Source of the DNA: Ereboglobus sp.
GTDB lineage: Bacteria; Verrucomicrobiota; Verrucomicrobiia; Opitutales; Opitutaceae
Assembly (NCBI GenBank): GCA_029974595.1
Contig: JARKRC010000063.1
Coordinates: forward strand, 313,408-377,407
Length of the DNA stretch: 64,000 bases
Direction of reading: 5' to 3'
Both the position numbers and the translations under genes were made by a program. Below the pieces are notes generated by a model. That model saw only the letters and a list, made by a program, of their open reading frames with translations, was not told where the DNA came from and searched no databases. Position 1 is the stretch's first letter, and each line of letters begins with the position of its first letter. Below, piece after piece: positions 16,393 through 28,300 of this stretch.

Positions 16393-19300
16393 GTGATTCG
16401 TCACATCACACGTTTTTCCAAAAACACCAGCAGTCTGCCCGCATTTCTGGCCTTCGCATCCCTGTGGCTTGCCGCATTTGCGTTTGCGCCCGCGCGTGCA
16501 AAGGCGGCCCCGCCCGCCCCCGGCACGGAAATCGCGTCGCAGGCATTCCTTCATTATATCGATCCGATCCTTTTTATCGGACGCGAGACGCCCTCGAATA
16601 TCGTCCGCGTCACGATCAACGGTCTTCCCAGTATCGATTTGCAGCAGAATAACTCCGGCAATTACGCGCCGGGCACCTATTTCAGTTTTGTCCATGTCCT
16701 GAAAAACACCGGCAACACCGCCGGCACTTACACGATTACTCCCGCGCTCGTCTCCGGAGCCGACTTTACGCCGCAGAACCTCGGCCTCTACATCGACAGC
16801 AATTTCAATTCCGCCGTGGACATCGGCGAGCCCCAGCTTCCGTTCGCCCCTTACACCGTCACTCTCCAGGCAGGCGAGACCCTGCAATTCATCATCGCGG
16901 GCCTCGTGCCCGCGACCGTGGACATGAGCGTCACGCCCGCGGGGCCGATGGCGCAGATCCGCGTCGGGGCGTCGCTCACCGAAACCGGCGCGACCGCGGT
17001 CAACACCGACATCGCGAAGGTTGACACCGCTCCGGGCGCCTCGGGCGAGTTCCAGTTTTTCAAATCCGTTTATCCGGCCAGCGCCGCGCGCGGCGACCTG
17101 ATCACCTACACGCTTTACGGCACCAATAATTATCCCGCGCCTCTCAGCCCCATCACGGCCACGATCGACGGCGCGAGCGTCTCGCGCGTCATCGTCCGCG
17201 ACCCGCTGCCCGGCAATATCGAACTCGTGGCGATCCTCGCCGCGAACGGAGCCACGCCGCTCTATCACATCAACGGCGCGCCATTCCATTCCTACGTGAC
17301 CGCGCCGCCGTCGAACCTTTCGACGGTCGATGCCGTGGCGTATGCCTTCGATGAGATCGCGACGGGCGTCTCCCTCAGTGTTTCGTTCCGCGCCCGCATC
17401 GGCGCGCAGGCGACGGGCGGCATCGTCAACACGGCCTCGGTCTATTCGCTCCAGCCCGACCACACGCTGCTGGTCACCGCGTCGAATCCCGCCACCGTCA
17501 CCATCCCGGCGACATCGCCCTTGGTTGAGTATTACGACCAGCCCTATACCCGCGTCGTGCCCGCGTCGGGTATTTTCCAGCCGCTGCATGTGCAGGTCAA
17601 TGCCGGCGCTTGCAACCAGCGTTCGGACGTGGCCGAGACCGTGATGGTCACGATCACCTCGCAGCTCACCGGCGACCGCGAGACCTACACCGCCACCGAG
17701 ACCGGCCCGAATACGGGCGTTTTCCGCATCGATCCCTCGGTGCCCACGCAGGACGCCGCCTCGAATCCCGCGACCGCGGGCGACGGCATCATCCAGACCG
17801 TCCAGCGCGACGTGCTTACTGCGGAGGTTACCGATTGCTCCGGCGTCACGGTGCACACCGTCATCTACATCGACCCCTCCGGCATCGTTTATGACAGCCG
17901 CACAAACCGCCCGCTCGCCGGCGCGACAGTGCGCTTGATCAACGAGTCCGGCGTAGCGCCCCACGTTTATGACCAGGACGGCGTGTCCGAGATTTCGAGC
18001 GTCCAAGTCACGGGCGACGACGGCGTGTTCCGCTATCCGAACATCCCGGCCGGTTCCTACCGCATCGAAATCACCCCGCCGGAAAACTACGCCTATCCGA
18101 GCGTGATCCCGCCCGTGTCGCAGCCCTCCGGACGCCGCATCGACGCCAACGGCTCCTACGGACGCACCTTCTTCATCAACAGCGCCATCGGAGCGGTCTT
18201 TATCGACATGCCCCTCGACACGACGGTCGGCACGGGTTTTGTCCTCGAAAAATCGGTCTCCCGCGAGACTGCCAGCATCGGCGATTCCGTCGTTTACACG
18301 CTGAAACTTTCCAACAACTCCGGCGCGTATTACCGCGGCTCGTTCATCGACGACCGCATGCCGCTGGGCTTCCGCTACGAGCCCGGCACCACGCGCCGCG
18401 ACGGCGTCGCAGTGGCAGATCCCGCGGGCGGGGTGGGGCCGTTTCTGCGCTTCCCGATCGGCAGGCTTGAGGACGGCGAGAGCACGACCATCACCTACCG
18501 CGGCCGCCTCACGCCCGGCGCCGAGAAAGGCGACGGCATCAACACCGCGCAAGCCACCTCGCTCGGGCCCCCGGTGCTCACCTCGAACCGCGCGCAGGCC
18601 CGCGTGCGCCCAGAGGCCGGCATCTTCGATCCCGTGGCCGTCATCATCGGCACGGTCTTTGTCGATGCCAACCGCAACGACATTCAGGACCCGGGCGAGC
18701 CCGGCATCCCGGGCGTGCGCGTCGTGCTCGAAGACGGCACCTACGCCATCACCGATTCCGAGGGCCAATACAGCATCTACGGCCAGCGCGCCGTGGCGCA
18801 CGTCCTCAAGCTCGACCCGCACACGCTCCCGCCGGGCGCGAAGCTCGGCGCGCAAAGCCCGCGATTCGCGGGCGACCCCGGTTCGCGTTTCGTGGACTTG
18901 AAGAGCTACGAGTTGCACAAGGCCAATTTCATGGTCGTCGAGCCCTCCGAGTCGCTCTACGAGGCGATCAAACTCCGCCGCAAGCAAACCGAGGCCTGGC
19001 AGCCCGAAATCGCCACCGCGCTTGCGACCACGTTCAATGCCGACGGCACGCCGACGCTCATCACCGACCCGCAAAGCCGCGAGGCCGCGGGTGTCATCGG
19101 CTCGGGCCGCTCGCTGCCCGGCCCGTTTGAAAACGTGCTCCCTGCCGGCATGCTCACGCCGGGCAATTCCTCGCTCCCGCCGTCGCCCGTTTCCTCCGTT
19201 CCGCTTGTCGATCTCGAAATCGTGGCCGGAAGCCTTACCGATGCGACCCCCGGCTTCATCGACCTGCGCCAGGGCGACACGCTGCCCTTCGACCGCGCCA

Positions 19301-22300
19301 CCGTGCGCGTGAAAGGCGCGTCGCAGGCCAGGCTGGAACTGGTGGTCAACGGCACGCCCGTTCCCGATACGCGCATCGGCAAAGTCGTGCATCAGCGGCA
19401 GGCCGGTTTGCAGGCCGTCGAATACGTTGCCGTTTCCATGCGCCCCGGCGCCAACCGCCTCGAACTGGTGCAGCGCGACCTCTTCGGAAACATCCGCGAA
19501 CGCTCGCAAATCGAGGTCGTCGCGCCCGACCGCATGGCGAAACTCGACCTGGCGTTTTCCTCGCTGGAACCCGTCGCCGACGGACGCACCCCGCTCGAAG
19601 TCCGCGTGACCGCCGTGGACGCCGCCGGCGTGCCCGTCACCGCCTCGCTTCCGCTCACCCTCGAAACCACGCTCGGACGCTGGGAGGTCGAGGACGCCAA
19701 TCCGCGCGAACCCGGCGTGCAGGTTTTCATGAAGGACGGCGCGGCGACCTTCCGCCTCATCCCACCCATCGAGCCGGGCGAGGCGCGCATCGTCATTTCC
19801 TCCGGCGTGATGAAGGCCGAGCGCCGTCTCGCGTTTCTGCCCGAGCTTCGCCCGATGATAGCCAGCGGCATCATCGAAGGCCGTTTCTCGTTGAACCGCC
19901 TCAGTTCCAGCGACCTCCTCCCGCTCAATCCCGACGACACCTTTGAAAGCGAACTGCGCCAGTCCAGCGAGGTCGGCAACAACGGCACGATCTCCAGCCG
20001 CGCCGCCCTTTACCTGAAGGGCAAGATCAGCGGCCAGACGCTGCTCACCATCGCCTACGATTCCAACAAGCAGAAGGACGACACGCGCCTCTTTCGCGAC
20101 ATCGACCCCGACGCCTATTACCCCGTCTATGGCGACTCCTCGGTAAAAGGCTACGACGCGCAATCCACCGGCAAGCTCTACGTGCGAATCGACAACAAGC
20201 GCTCCTTCCTGCTCCTCGGCGATTTCAACACCCGCGCCGAAAACGAGGCCCGCCAGCTCGGCGATTACAACCGCAGCTTTAACGGCATCCGCACCCAGCA
20301 CGAAACCTCCCGCTTCAAGGGCGGACTCTGGGCCAGCAACGACAGCACCAAGCAAGTCATCCGCGAGTTCCCCGCCAACGGCACCTCCGGCCCCTACAAC
20401 CTCTCCGCCGGCGAGGGCGTGCTCGGCAGCGAGACCGTCGAAATCATCGTGCGCGACCGCAACCAGCGCTCCGTCATCCTCAAGACCACGAAACTCACGC
20501 GCAACGTGGACTACGATTTCGAGCCCTTCTCGGGACGCCTCCTCCTGCGCCGCCCCGTGGCCTCCGTGGACGAAAATTTCAACCCGCAGTCCATCCGCAT
20601 CAATTATGAAGTCGATACGAACGGCCCCTCGTTCTGGGCTTACGGCGGAGACGCCCAAGTGAAGCTCAACAGCCGCTTCGAAATCGGCGGCTCCTTTGCC
20701 CGCGATGAAAACCCGGCCCAGCCCTACGACCTGAGGAGCTTCAACACCACCGTCAACGTCGGCGCCAACACCTATTTCATCTTCGAAGGCGCGCGCAGCG
20801 ACTCGTTCCTCAAGCCCGAGGATGCCGGGAGCGTCGTCGGTTACGCGGGCCGCGTCGATCTGCGCCACAAGTCCGAAAAGACCGAGGCGCGCGCCTATTT
20901 CGGCAAGGCCGAGGACACCTTCAACAACCCGTCCTCCACGATCAACGCCGGACGCTCCGAGGGCTCCGCCAAGATCACCCACCAGCTCATGCCCCGCGTG
21001 CAGCTCGTGACCGAGGGCATCTACAGCGAGGATCTCGCCAGCGCCGCCAATCTCAAGGGCGTGCGCACCGATGCCGCCTACACTTTCCAGAACCAAGTGC
21101 GCGTCACCTTCGGCGGACGCTACAGCATCGAGACGCAGGCTCCGGCCAATCCCGGCCCGCACGCTGCCGACACGCCGCTCACTGTCCGCAGCCTCCGCCT
21201 CCGCGTCGACACGCCCTTGCCCTGGCTCCCGCAGGCCTCCGTCTTCGGCGAATACGAGCAGGACATCATCAAGTCCGAGCAGCGCGTCATCGCCGCCGGC
21301 GGCTCCTACCAGGTCAGCACCAAGACCCGCCTCTACGCCCGCCACGAATTCCTCTCCTCGCTCGGCAGCGATTTCGAGTTGAACACCGGCCAGCGCAACA
21401 ACCGCACCCTCCTCGGCATCGAGACCGAATACCTGCGCGACGCCTATTTCTACAACGAATACCGCGTGCTCGACGCCATCGACGGCGGCCAGGCCGAGGC
21501 CTCCACCGGCCTCCGCAACGTCTGGAATGTCGCCGAGGGACTCCGCCTCAACACGACCTTCGAGCGCATCACGCCCGTCGGCGGCGCCTCCGACAACGAA
21601 TCCACCGCCGCCACCATCGCCGCTGACTACACGCGCCCCGCCGACTGGAAGGCCACCGGACGCCTCGAAGGCCGCTGGTCAAACAGCAGCGACAACTACC
21701 TCGGCACCCTCGGCTATGCCCGCAAGCTCACCGACGAGTGGACATTCCTCGGACGTTCCATCCTCAACACCCAGATCCAGAGCGGCGGTGGCAGTGGCTC
21801 CGGCGGTTCCGGCATCGTCACGCCCGACCTCTGGCAGGGCCGCGTCCTCGCCGGCTTCGCGTGGAGGCAAAGGGAAAAGGACATCTGGAACGCCCTTGTC
21901 CGTTACGAATACAAATACGAAAGCGGCTCCACCATCCTCGGCGACGCCGGCATGCGCCGCCAGGTTCACACCATCGCCACCAGCGTCAATTACCAGCCCG
22001 GCACCCGCTGGATATTCTCCGGCCACTACGCCGGCAAATACGTGATGGAGTCCGATACCTACGGCCACACCAACTACGGCGCGCACCTCGTTGCCGCGCG
22101 CGCCATCTTCGAAATCAACCCGAAATGGGACGCCGGCCTCGGCGTCGCCTGCATGTTCTCCGATTCGATGCACAATGTCCGCTACGCCATCGGCCCCGAA
22201 ATCGGACGCATCTTCACCCGGAACGTGCGCATCGGCCTCGGCTACAACCTTGTCGGCTTCACCGACCGCGACTTCGATGCCGCGAGCACCTCGCACGGCC

Positions 22301-22380
22301 TCTTCCTGAGCCTGCGCATCAAGTTCGACGAAAACCTCTTCAAATGGGCCAGCTTCAAGAAAACGGAGGATGCACGATGA
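16393..22380 (+). CDS. Giant secreted protein with DUF11/SdrD-B-like domains and C-terminal predicted outer-membrane beta-barrel
   Basis: A 1995-aa protein. In order: signal peptide (residues about 12-38, ending ARAKA), DUF11-like N-terminal repeats, a carboxypeptidase-regulatory-like domain near 495-580 (GIVYDSRTNRPLAGATVRL...PAGSYRIEI), a DUF11 domain near 615-740, an SdrD-B-like segment near 750-820 (GTVFVDANRNDIQDPGEPGIPGV), a Big-1/invasin-like domain near 1050-1150 (DGRTPLEVRVTAVDAAGVPV), then about 840 residues of alternating amphipathic strands rich in Tyr, Arg and Asp, ending HGLFLSLRIKFDENLFKWASF. The barrel is inferred from strand pattern. The start is GTG 16393, directly before a signal peptide; a TTG at 16360 lies inside the preceding hairpin and is rejected. 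The stop overlaps the start of the 3334-aa gene (ATGA). It is likely the outer-membrane anchor or porter for the cluster. Confidence 0.8.
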   Translation: MIRHITRFSKNTSSLPAFLAFASLWLAAFAFAPARAKAAPPAPGTEIASQAFLHYIDPILFIGRETPSNIVRVTINGLPSIDLQQNNSGNYAPGTYFSFVHVLKNTGNTAGTYTITPALVSGADFTPQNLGLYIDSNFNSAVDIGEPQLPFAPYTVTLQAGETLQFIIAGLVPATVDMSVTPAGPMAQIRVGASLTETGATAVNTDIAKVDTAPGASGEFQFFKSVYPASAARGDLITYTLYGTNNYPAPLSPITATIDGASVSRVIVRDPLPGNIELVAILAANGATPLYHINGAPFHSYVTAPPSNLSTVDAVAYAFDEIATGVSLSVSFRARIGAQATGGIVNTASVYSLQPDHTLLVTASNPATVTIPATSPLVEYYDQPYTRVVPASGIFQPLHVQVNAGACNQRSDVAETVMVTITSQLTGDRETYTATETGPNTGVFRIDPSVPTQDAASNPATAGDGIIQTVQRDVLTAEVTDCSGVTVHTVIYIDPSGIVYDSRTNRPLAGATVRLINESGVAPHVYDQDGVSEISSVQVTGDDGVFRYPNIPAGSYRIEITPPENYAYPSVIPPVSQPSGRRIDANGSYGRTFFINSAIGAVFIDMPLDTTVGTGFVLEKSVSRETASIGDSVVYTLKLSNNSGAYYRGSFIDDRMPLGFRYEPGTTRRDGVAVADPAGGVGPFLRFPIGRLEDGESTTITYRGRLTPGAEKGDGINTAQATSLGPPVLTSNRAQARVRPEAGIFDPVAVIIGTVFVDANRNDIQDPGEPGIPGVRVVLEDGTYAITDSEGQYSIYGQRAVAHVLKLDPHTLPPGAKLGAQSPRFAGDPGSRFVDLKSYELHKANFMVVEPSESLYEAIKLRRKQTEAWQPEIATALATTFNADGTPTLITDPQSREAAGVIGSGRSLPGPFENVLPAGMLTPGNSSLPPSPVSSVPLVDLEIVAGSLTDATPGFIDLRQGDTLPFDRATVRVKGASQARLELVVNGTPVPDTRIGKVVHQRQAGLQAVEYVAVSMRPGANRLELVQRDLFGNIRERSQIEVVAPDRMAKLDLAFSSLEPVADGRTPLEVRVTAVDAAGVPVTASLPLTLETTLGRWEVEDANPREPGVQVFMKDGAATFRLIPPIEPGEARIVISSGVMKAERRLAFLPELRPMIASGIIEGRFSLNRLSSSDLLPLNPDDTFESELRQSSEVGNNGTISSRAALYLKGKISGQTLLTIAYDSNKQKDDTRLFRDIDPDAYYPVYGDSSVKGYDAQSTGKLYVRIDNKRSFLLLGDFNTRAENEARQLGDYNRSFNGIRTQHETSRFKGGLWASNDSTKQVIREFPANGTSGPYNLSAGEGVLGSETVEIIVRDRNQRSVILKTTKLTRNVDYDFEPFSGRLLLRRPVASVDENFNPQSIRINYEVDTNGPSFWAYGGDAQVKLNSRFEIGGSFARDENPAQPYDLRSFNTTVNVGANTYFIFEGARSDSFLKPEDAGSVVGYAGRVDLRHKSEKTEARAYFGKAEDTFNNPSSTINAGRSEGSAKITHQLMPRVQLVTEGIYSEDLASAANLKGVRTDAAYTFQNQVRVTFGGRYSIETQAPANPGPHAADTPLTVRSLRLRVDTPLPWLPQASVFGEYEQDIIKSEQRVIAAGGSYQVSTKTRLYARHEFLSSLGSDFELNTGQRNNRTLLGIETEYLRDAYFYNEYRVLDAIDGGQAEASTGLRNVWNVAEGLRLNTTFERITPVGGASDNESTAATIAADYTRPADWKATGRLEGRWSNSSDNYLGTLGYARKLTDEWTFLGRSILNTQIQSGGGSGSGGSGIVTPDLWQGRVLAGFAWRQREKDIWNALVRYEYKYESGSTILGDAGMRRQVHTIATSVNYQPGTRWIFSGHYAGKYVMESDTYGHTNYGAHLVAARAIFEINPKWDAGLGVACMFSDSMHNVRYAIGPEIGRIFTRNVRIGLGYNLVGFTDRDFDAASTSHGLFLSLRIKFDENLFKWASFKKTEDAR

Positions 22381-25300
22381 CACACGCTCATGCAGATCAG
22401 ACATCCCGCCTTCCATCCCAACCCGCGCGCCCCGGCCGCCCGCGTTTCCTCCTGCCGGTGCTCCTCGTCGCCCTGCTCGGCGTCATTCCGTCGCTCGTCC
22501 GCGCCCAAGCGGTCATCGCCGCGCCCTCGACCACTTTTACGCCTGCCGATTCCAGCCGCACATGGATGGATGCCGGCGGCACATGGAACGGCACGACCCT
22601 CACCGATGCCGGCGACACGTTTACGGTGACATGGACGAACAGCGGCACCAGCCCCGCCTACAGTTTTACCCTGCCGTCCATCACGCTGCCTGCGAATTTT
22701 AATTATACGACAACAGGAGGCGCGATGTCGCTGACCTACAGCGGCACGGGCGTGGCGCCGACGAACGTCACGGCCACGCAGGCCGGCACGACGCTTACGC
22801 CCACGCTGACCCCTGCCGCCTACACGCTGGATGCGGGCGCATCCATCACGCTCACCTACCGCGTCCAGGCCGCCGCGGGCGTTGGCACAGGCTCTTATAC
22901 GGTTTCCTACGGCGCGGCTCAGTGGGCCTTGACGTCCGGCGGCACGGTTAACCAGAGCGCTCCCGGCGCGACGCAGCCCGTGCAGGTGCGTGCGGGCGCG
23001 GCTTCCATGACCATGACGCCCGTCCAGCAAACCAAGGCCGTCGGTCAGAACGCCGTTTTCACAGTCACGGTCGAGAACACGGGTATTGGCGGGCTCTTTG
23101 ACGTTACCATTAACGATTCCGTACTCCAAAACCTTCAATTCGTCAGCATCACGAAAGTCGCGCCAACGCGCGCGGCCACGCCTATCGGCCAGGGCCTCAA
23201 TCTGCCTTATTTGGCTCCGGGCGAGAAATTCGTCGCCGAGATCACCGCGACCGTTCTCGCCTGCGGCACGATCACCAACACTGTCACGAGCACCAACCGC
23301 GCCACGGCGTCATCCTCCGTCACGGCGTCCGTGCAGATCGATTTGAAAGTGCCGCTCGTCCAATACGAGCCGCCGGATATCACGCTCCATTATAATAACG
23401 GAGTTCTGGTGACGATTCCCATAACGAACGCCGGCCTCGGCAACGCCAAGTCGTTCAGGCTGCAAACCACGCTCAACAATTTCCCGCTGCAGGTCGCCAA
23501 CGTCGCCTCGGGCTGGACTTACAGCGCGGGCACCTTCACCTACACCGCCGGCACCATTCCCAAGGACGGCGGTTCCGCGACGCTCACCTTCGAGGTCCGC
23601 AGCAGCGATCCTTGCAATGTGAACGCCGCCCGCATGATCGAATACGTGGCGCGCTACACCAACGATTGCGGCGACGACTATTACATACCCGTCAAGGATC
23701 AGATCGTGAATCCGCCCACGGATCTGCCCGCGCTTTCCCTCACGAAAGCCGTCGTTGGAACGGATCTCGGGCGCATCGCGGTCGCGAAGGCAGGCAGCTA
23801 TACCTTGACACTTTCCGCTGCCAACATCGCCAACATCACCACGGGCACTGTCACCGTCACCGATACGCTGCCCACCCAGATAGAATATCTCAGCCACTCG
23901 GCTTCGGCAGGCGCCGGCATCACGAGCGACTACGCCGCCGCTACGCGCACCGTCACGTGGAATGTTCCGACGAGCCTTCTCAGCGCGACCCGCACACTCA
24001 CCATCAATTTTAACGTCAAAACTGACCCCTGCCTTGCCGGGCAGACCGCGACCAACACGGCCCAAACGAACCTCGTCACCACCAACCGCAGTTGCACGCT
24101 GCAAGAGTCGGCGGCTGCATCCTTCCTCATCACCAACAACCCCGAAACCACCGCCAACCAATACCTGAGCGTCACAGGCAGTCCGACTGGCGGCATTTAC
24201 GAAGCGGGCAATGCCGACGCGGGGACGTTGGGCACGCGCGATCCCGGCGAAGGCGAGTTCATTCCCCTTCTGGCGCGGTATGAGTTTGGCTCCGCCTATC
24301 CCGGCACATGGGCCGGTTCCATTTATACCGACAGCTTCGGCGGCATCACCCAGATGTCCTTGGCGAATCGCGATGGCTCCCAATCCGGCATCGAATACCG
24401 CTATCAGATCGGCGGCGGAGGCTGGAGCACTTGGGCTTCGGTTCCGTTCGCTTCCGTCACGCTCCAGAATCCCGGCTTCCGGATGGACCTCGGTTTTCTC
24501 ACGACCGCGACCGGCGGAGATGCCGTCGCCGGCAAATCGGTCGAGTTCCGCTACTCCGTCACCGCCACCGACGCCGCCGTGACCACCGCGCCGCTTCCTC
24601 GCAACGTCACTCATGTCACCCAGCTTGATCTTGCCAATGCCACGTCGGGCGGCAGCGGCTGCCCGCAGGATATCAAAAGCCGTTTCACCCAAGGCGTATT
24701 CTATGCCATTGGCCGGGCCGTCGCCAACATCAGCATAGGCCCGTCGAACGCTTCCGTCAACGCGCTCGAAATCTGCAAGGACGAGCTCTTCACCATCACC
24801 GTTTCCAACGCCAACGCCAAACAGGCGCGCGACATCCTCGTCACCCTTCTCAACAGCAGCAGCGACTACACCTACGATACCAGCTACACCCCTGTTTATG
24901 GCGGCGTTTTCACTTCCGGCAACATCACCTACGACGCCAACGGTGGCAGCAATCCCACCTTCGCCTACACCGGCGCCTCCCTCACTGGAAACGGCACCAT
25001 TCAGGTCCGCCTCCGCCGCAAAATCACCGGTGACGTGACACCGCGCGCGATCAGCGCCCGCGTCGATTACGATTCATGGGACACCGTCGTGGATGATCCG
25101 GCTTCCAATCGCGCTTACACCGCCGCCGCCTCGTGGACGCCGTATGCCATCCGCCAGGCCAAGCTCGCCGTCACTGTCACGCCCGGCCAGATCACCGTCA
25201 CCGGCACCAGCGCCGAATACTCCATCTACGTCATCAACACCGATGCCGGCACCGCATGGAACGCGCAGCTCACGAACACGCTTCCCCTGGGCATCACCGT

Positions 25301-28300
25301 GGATGAGGCCGCCACCAACGCCCTCAACACCGCGCCCATGAACGCTGTCGTCATCAGCGCGGGGACTGGCGGACGCCAGACGCTCACGTGGTCGCTTGGC
25401 AATCTTACCCCCGGCCAATCCGTGCAGGTCAAGCTGAAGGTCGGCATCGTCGATCTCGGCGCGTGCAATGTCTCCGTCAGCCCGACTATTGACATTATCA
25501 AAGCGGTTTGGGGCTGCGACAGCACCCCCATCGATACCGCGGCCAGTCGCCTCTCTCCCTCCTACGTTTTCCCAAGCGGCCAGATGACGATCTCGCACGA
25601 TGCCGCCGTGAGCATCCTCAAACTTTGCGAAACCGGCACCATCGCCCTCGTTCTCAAAAACACCGGCCCCACCTTCCTCAAGGACGTCACGGTGCAGGAT
25701 GTCATACCCGACTACCTCTCCATTTCCGGCCAGGTTCAATACAAGATCGGCACCGGCGCGCTTCAAAACATCACCGGCTCGACCACCGTGACGGGCAACA
25801 AGACGCTGACATGGACGAAAGCGCACATCCCCGAGCTGGCCGGACTCGACACCGGCTCTCCTGAAATTCGCATTTACGTTCCCGTCGTCGCTACGGAAGC
25901 CCTCGCCGGCGCGGCGCCGCAACTTACGACCTCGGCCAGCGCAAAGCTCGTTTGCGGCACCGTCGTTGCCTCCAGCAATCAAATCCTCATCGCCGCGGTG
26001 CAACGCCCCAGCCTCGCCGTTACCAAGGTGGGCCGCAATGTCACCGCAGACGGCGCATCCGCTCCCTGGGGCAAGACCGTTTATGGCGGCGCAGGCGATA
26101 CCGTGCAATGGCAGGTCACCATTGCCAATAATGGCAATGCCACCGCTTCCTTCCTCCAGTTGACCGACCAGCTCACCCGCTTCGTTCCAGGCAGCGCCAC
26201 GATCAGCGGCAACGGCATCACCGGCTCCCAAGCCATCACAGCCGGCACCGCCTTTTCGATTCCTTCGGCCTTCACTCTCGCGCAGGGAGGCACGGCCACC
26301 TACATCATCACCGGCACGCTCGACAACACATGCGCCAATGTCGCGCCCTCGGTCAGCGTCACATGGGCCTGCTCCTCGGACGGCCCGCGCATCAACACCC
26401 CCGGCTCGCCCGGCGACTCGGCAAATCTGGTGATGATCCCCGTCATCGAGGCTGCCAGCGTCAACGGACTCTACCATCAGGTGGTCGAGCGCCTTTCCGG
26501 TGGTCGTTCCAAGGTCACGATCACCGTGGAAAACAGGGGCGGCACTGTCTATAACCCCGTCATCACGCTCACGATTCCGTCGAACTCCGTCCTCGATACA
26601 GCCGGGGCCGATGCCTTGACGCTCGTCAGCACGGCATCCGACATCACCTCGGTCACGCTCGGAGGCACCATCAATACTCCTGTTTTCAGCTTTGTCGGCT
26701 CCTCGACACCGCACCTTCTGCGCTACGGCGAAAAGCTCACGCTCACCTATTATTTGAGGCCGAATGTCTTCGATACCAACTATGCCCAGACTTTCCCCGA
26801 TCTGGGCAACGTCGAAACAACGCCAACGCTCGATCCGACGATTTCCTCCGGCCAGCTCAATGCCAAACTCGACTACACGAACAGTTGTGGCACTGCTTAC
26901 ACGGTCCAGCATGCTCTAACCTATGCGCCGCAGATGCCCGACCTCGACATCACCGCCGTCGGCCCCAACAGCGATGCCAACAATATCCTCACCGCGACGA
27001 CCACCCGGGCATACACCTTTACGATCACCAACAGCGGTTCGTCCACCGCCGAGTATATCACGCTCTCGCTGCCCGACCTTGGCACGGGTTGGACTGTCAA
27101 TTCCGTCACGCTCACCACACCGGGCACGGGTGGAAGCGGCGGTGCGGCCTTGACCGGCGACGACGGAAGCGGTTTGCCCGACAGCACGAACATCCGCTAT
27201 TTCACACCCAACCAAGTCGGCACGCTCGCTGTCGGCGCGTCTGCTGTCGTCACCGTTAATCTCACCTATAACAGCACTTCTTCCAGCGGCCCGCTGACCC
27301 TGAAACTGCGCGCGCGAGGCGAAGCCCGCTCGCGCGACGGCACGACCGTCAACGGCAACTACTCCCTCGACCAACGTGCCCAGCGCATCATCGGCGTCGA
27401 GCTGGCGCTGGCGTTTGTTGACACCTCGGAAACCGTTTCGACCGGCACCAATGTTTTAATTGGCGAAGACCTCACCTATCGCATCACCGCTAAATTCCGG
27501 GGCGGCGAAAACACCGTTTCCAATATCAGGCTGGAAGACCAGCTCCGCCGTGGCGCGGCAGTGGGAACCGATAACGACAACTTCGGCTTTGTGCGCATGG
27601 GTTCGACACCCTTTGTCACGCCAACAGCCAACAACACCGCAACCGGCCTCGCGCTGGAGTCTGCGACCAATGGCGCAGCCGGAAGTTCAGCCGTCACCAG
27701 TGGAGCCATCACGTTCAGGGTGGACGACATCACGTCGGCGAATATGGCGTCGGGCCGAACGATCGAGTTCGATCTCGTCGCCCGCGTGATGAACATCACA
27801 AACAACTCCGCCAATCAGCCGCGCACCAACCGCATCGGCCTCAGTTTCACTTATCTTGGCGTCACCTTTAATCCGACCAGCGGAAATGGCTTGGTGATGA
27901 GCACAGGCGGCACCCCGCTCGCCGACTTTTACAAAAGCAGCAATGTGATAATCCGCCGCCCCGGCCTCGCGATCACCAAACACGTCCGCAACCTCACGAA
28001 AGGCGAGACGACGTTTGTGACGAGCGGAACGGGCGAGGCTGGCGATATCATGGAATACCGCCTCGTAGTCACCAATAACGCCGCCACGGATCAAACGCGT
28101 CCGCTCTACAATGTGCGTGTGGCCGATACGGCGCCCGCCAAGCTGGATTTGTTGACCATCAATCAGGGCGCCGACACCAATGCCACTCCAGCCACCATTG
28201 AAGTCTCCCGCACCCCCGCGGTTTCCGGTGCTGGCGGGACGATCACCTTCAGCCAAGCCGACACGAACATACCCACGCTTGGCGAAAACTTCACCCGGCT

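Noticed and set aside
16294..21345. 1683-residue open frame on the minus strand, antisense to the barrel gene
   Set aside because: The Arg/Gly/Asp-rich sequence without domains is typical of an antisense shadow in GC-rich DNA; the plus frame has signal peptide, domains and coupling to the next gene.
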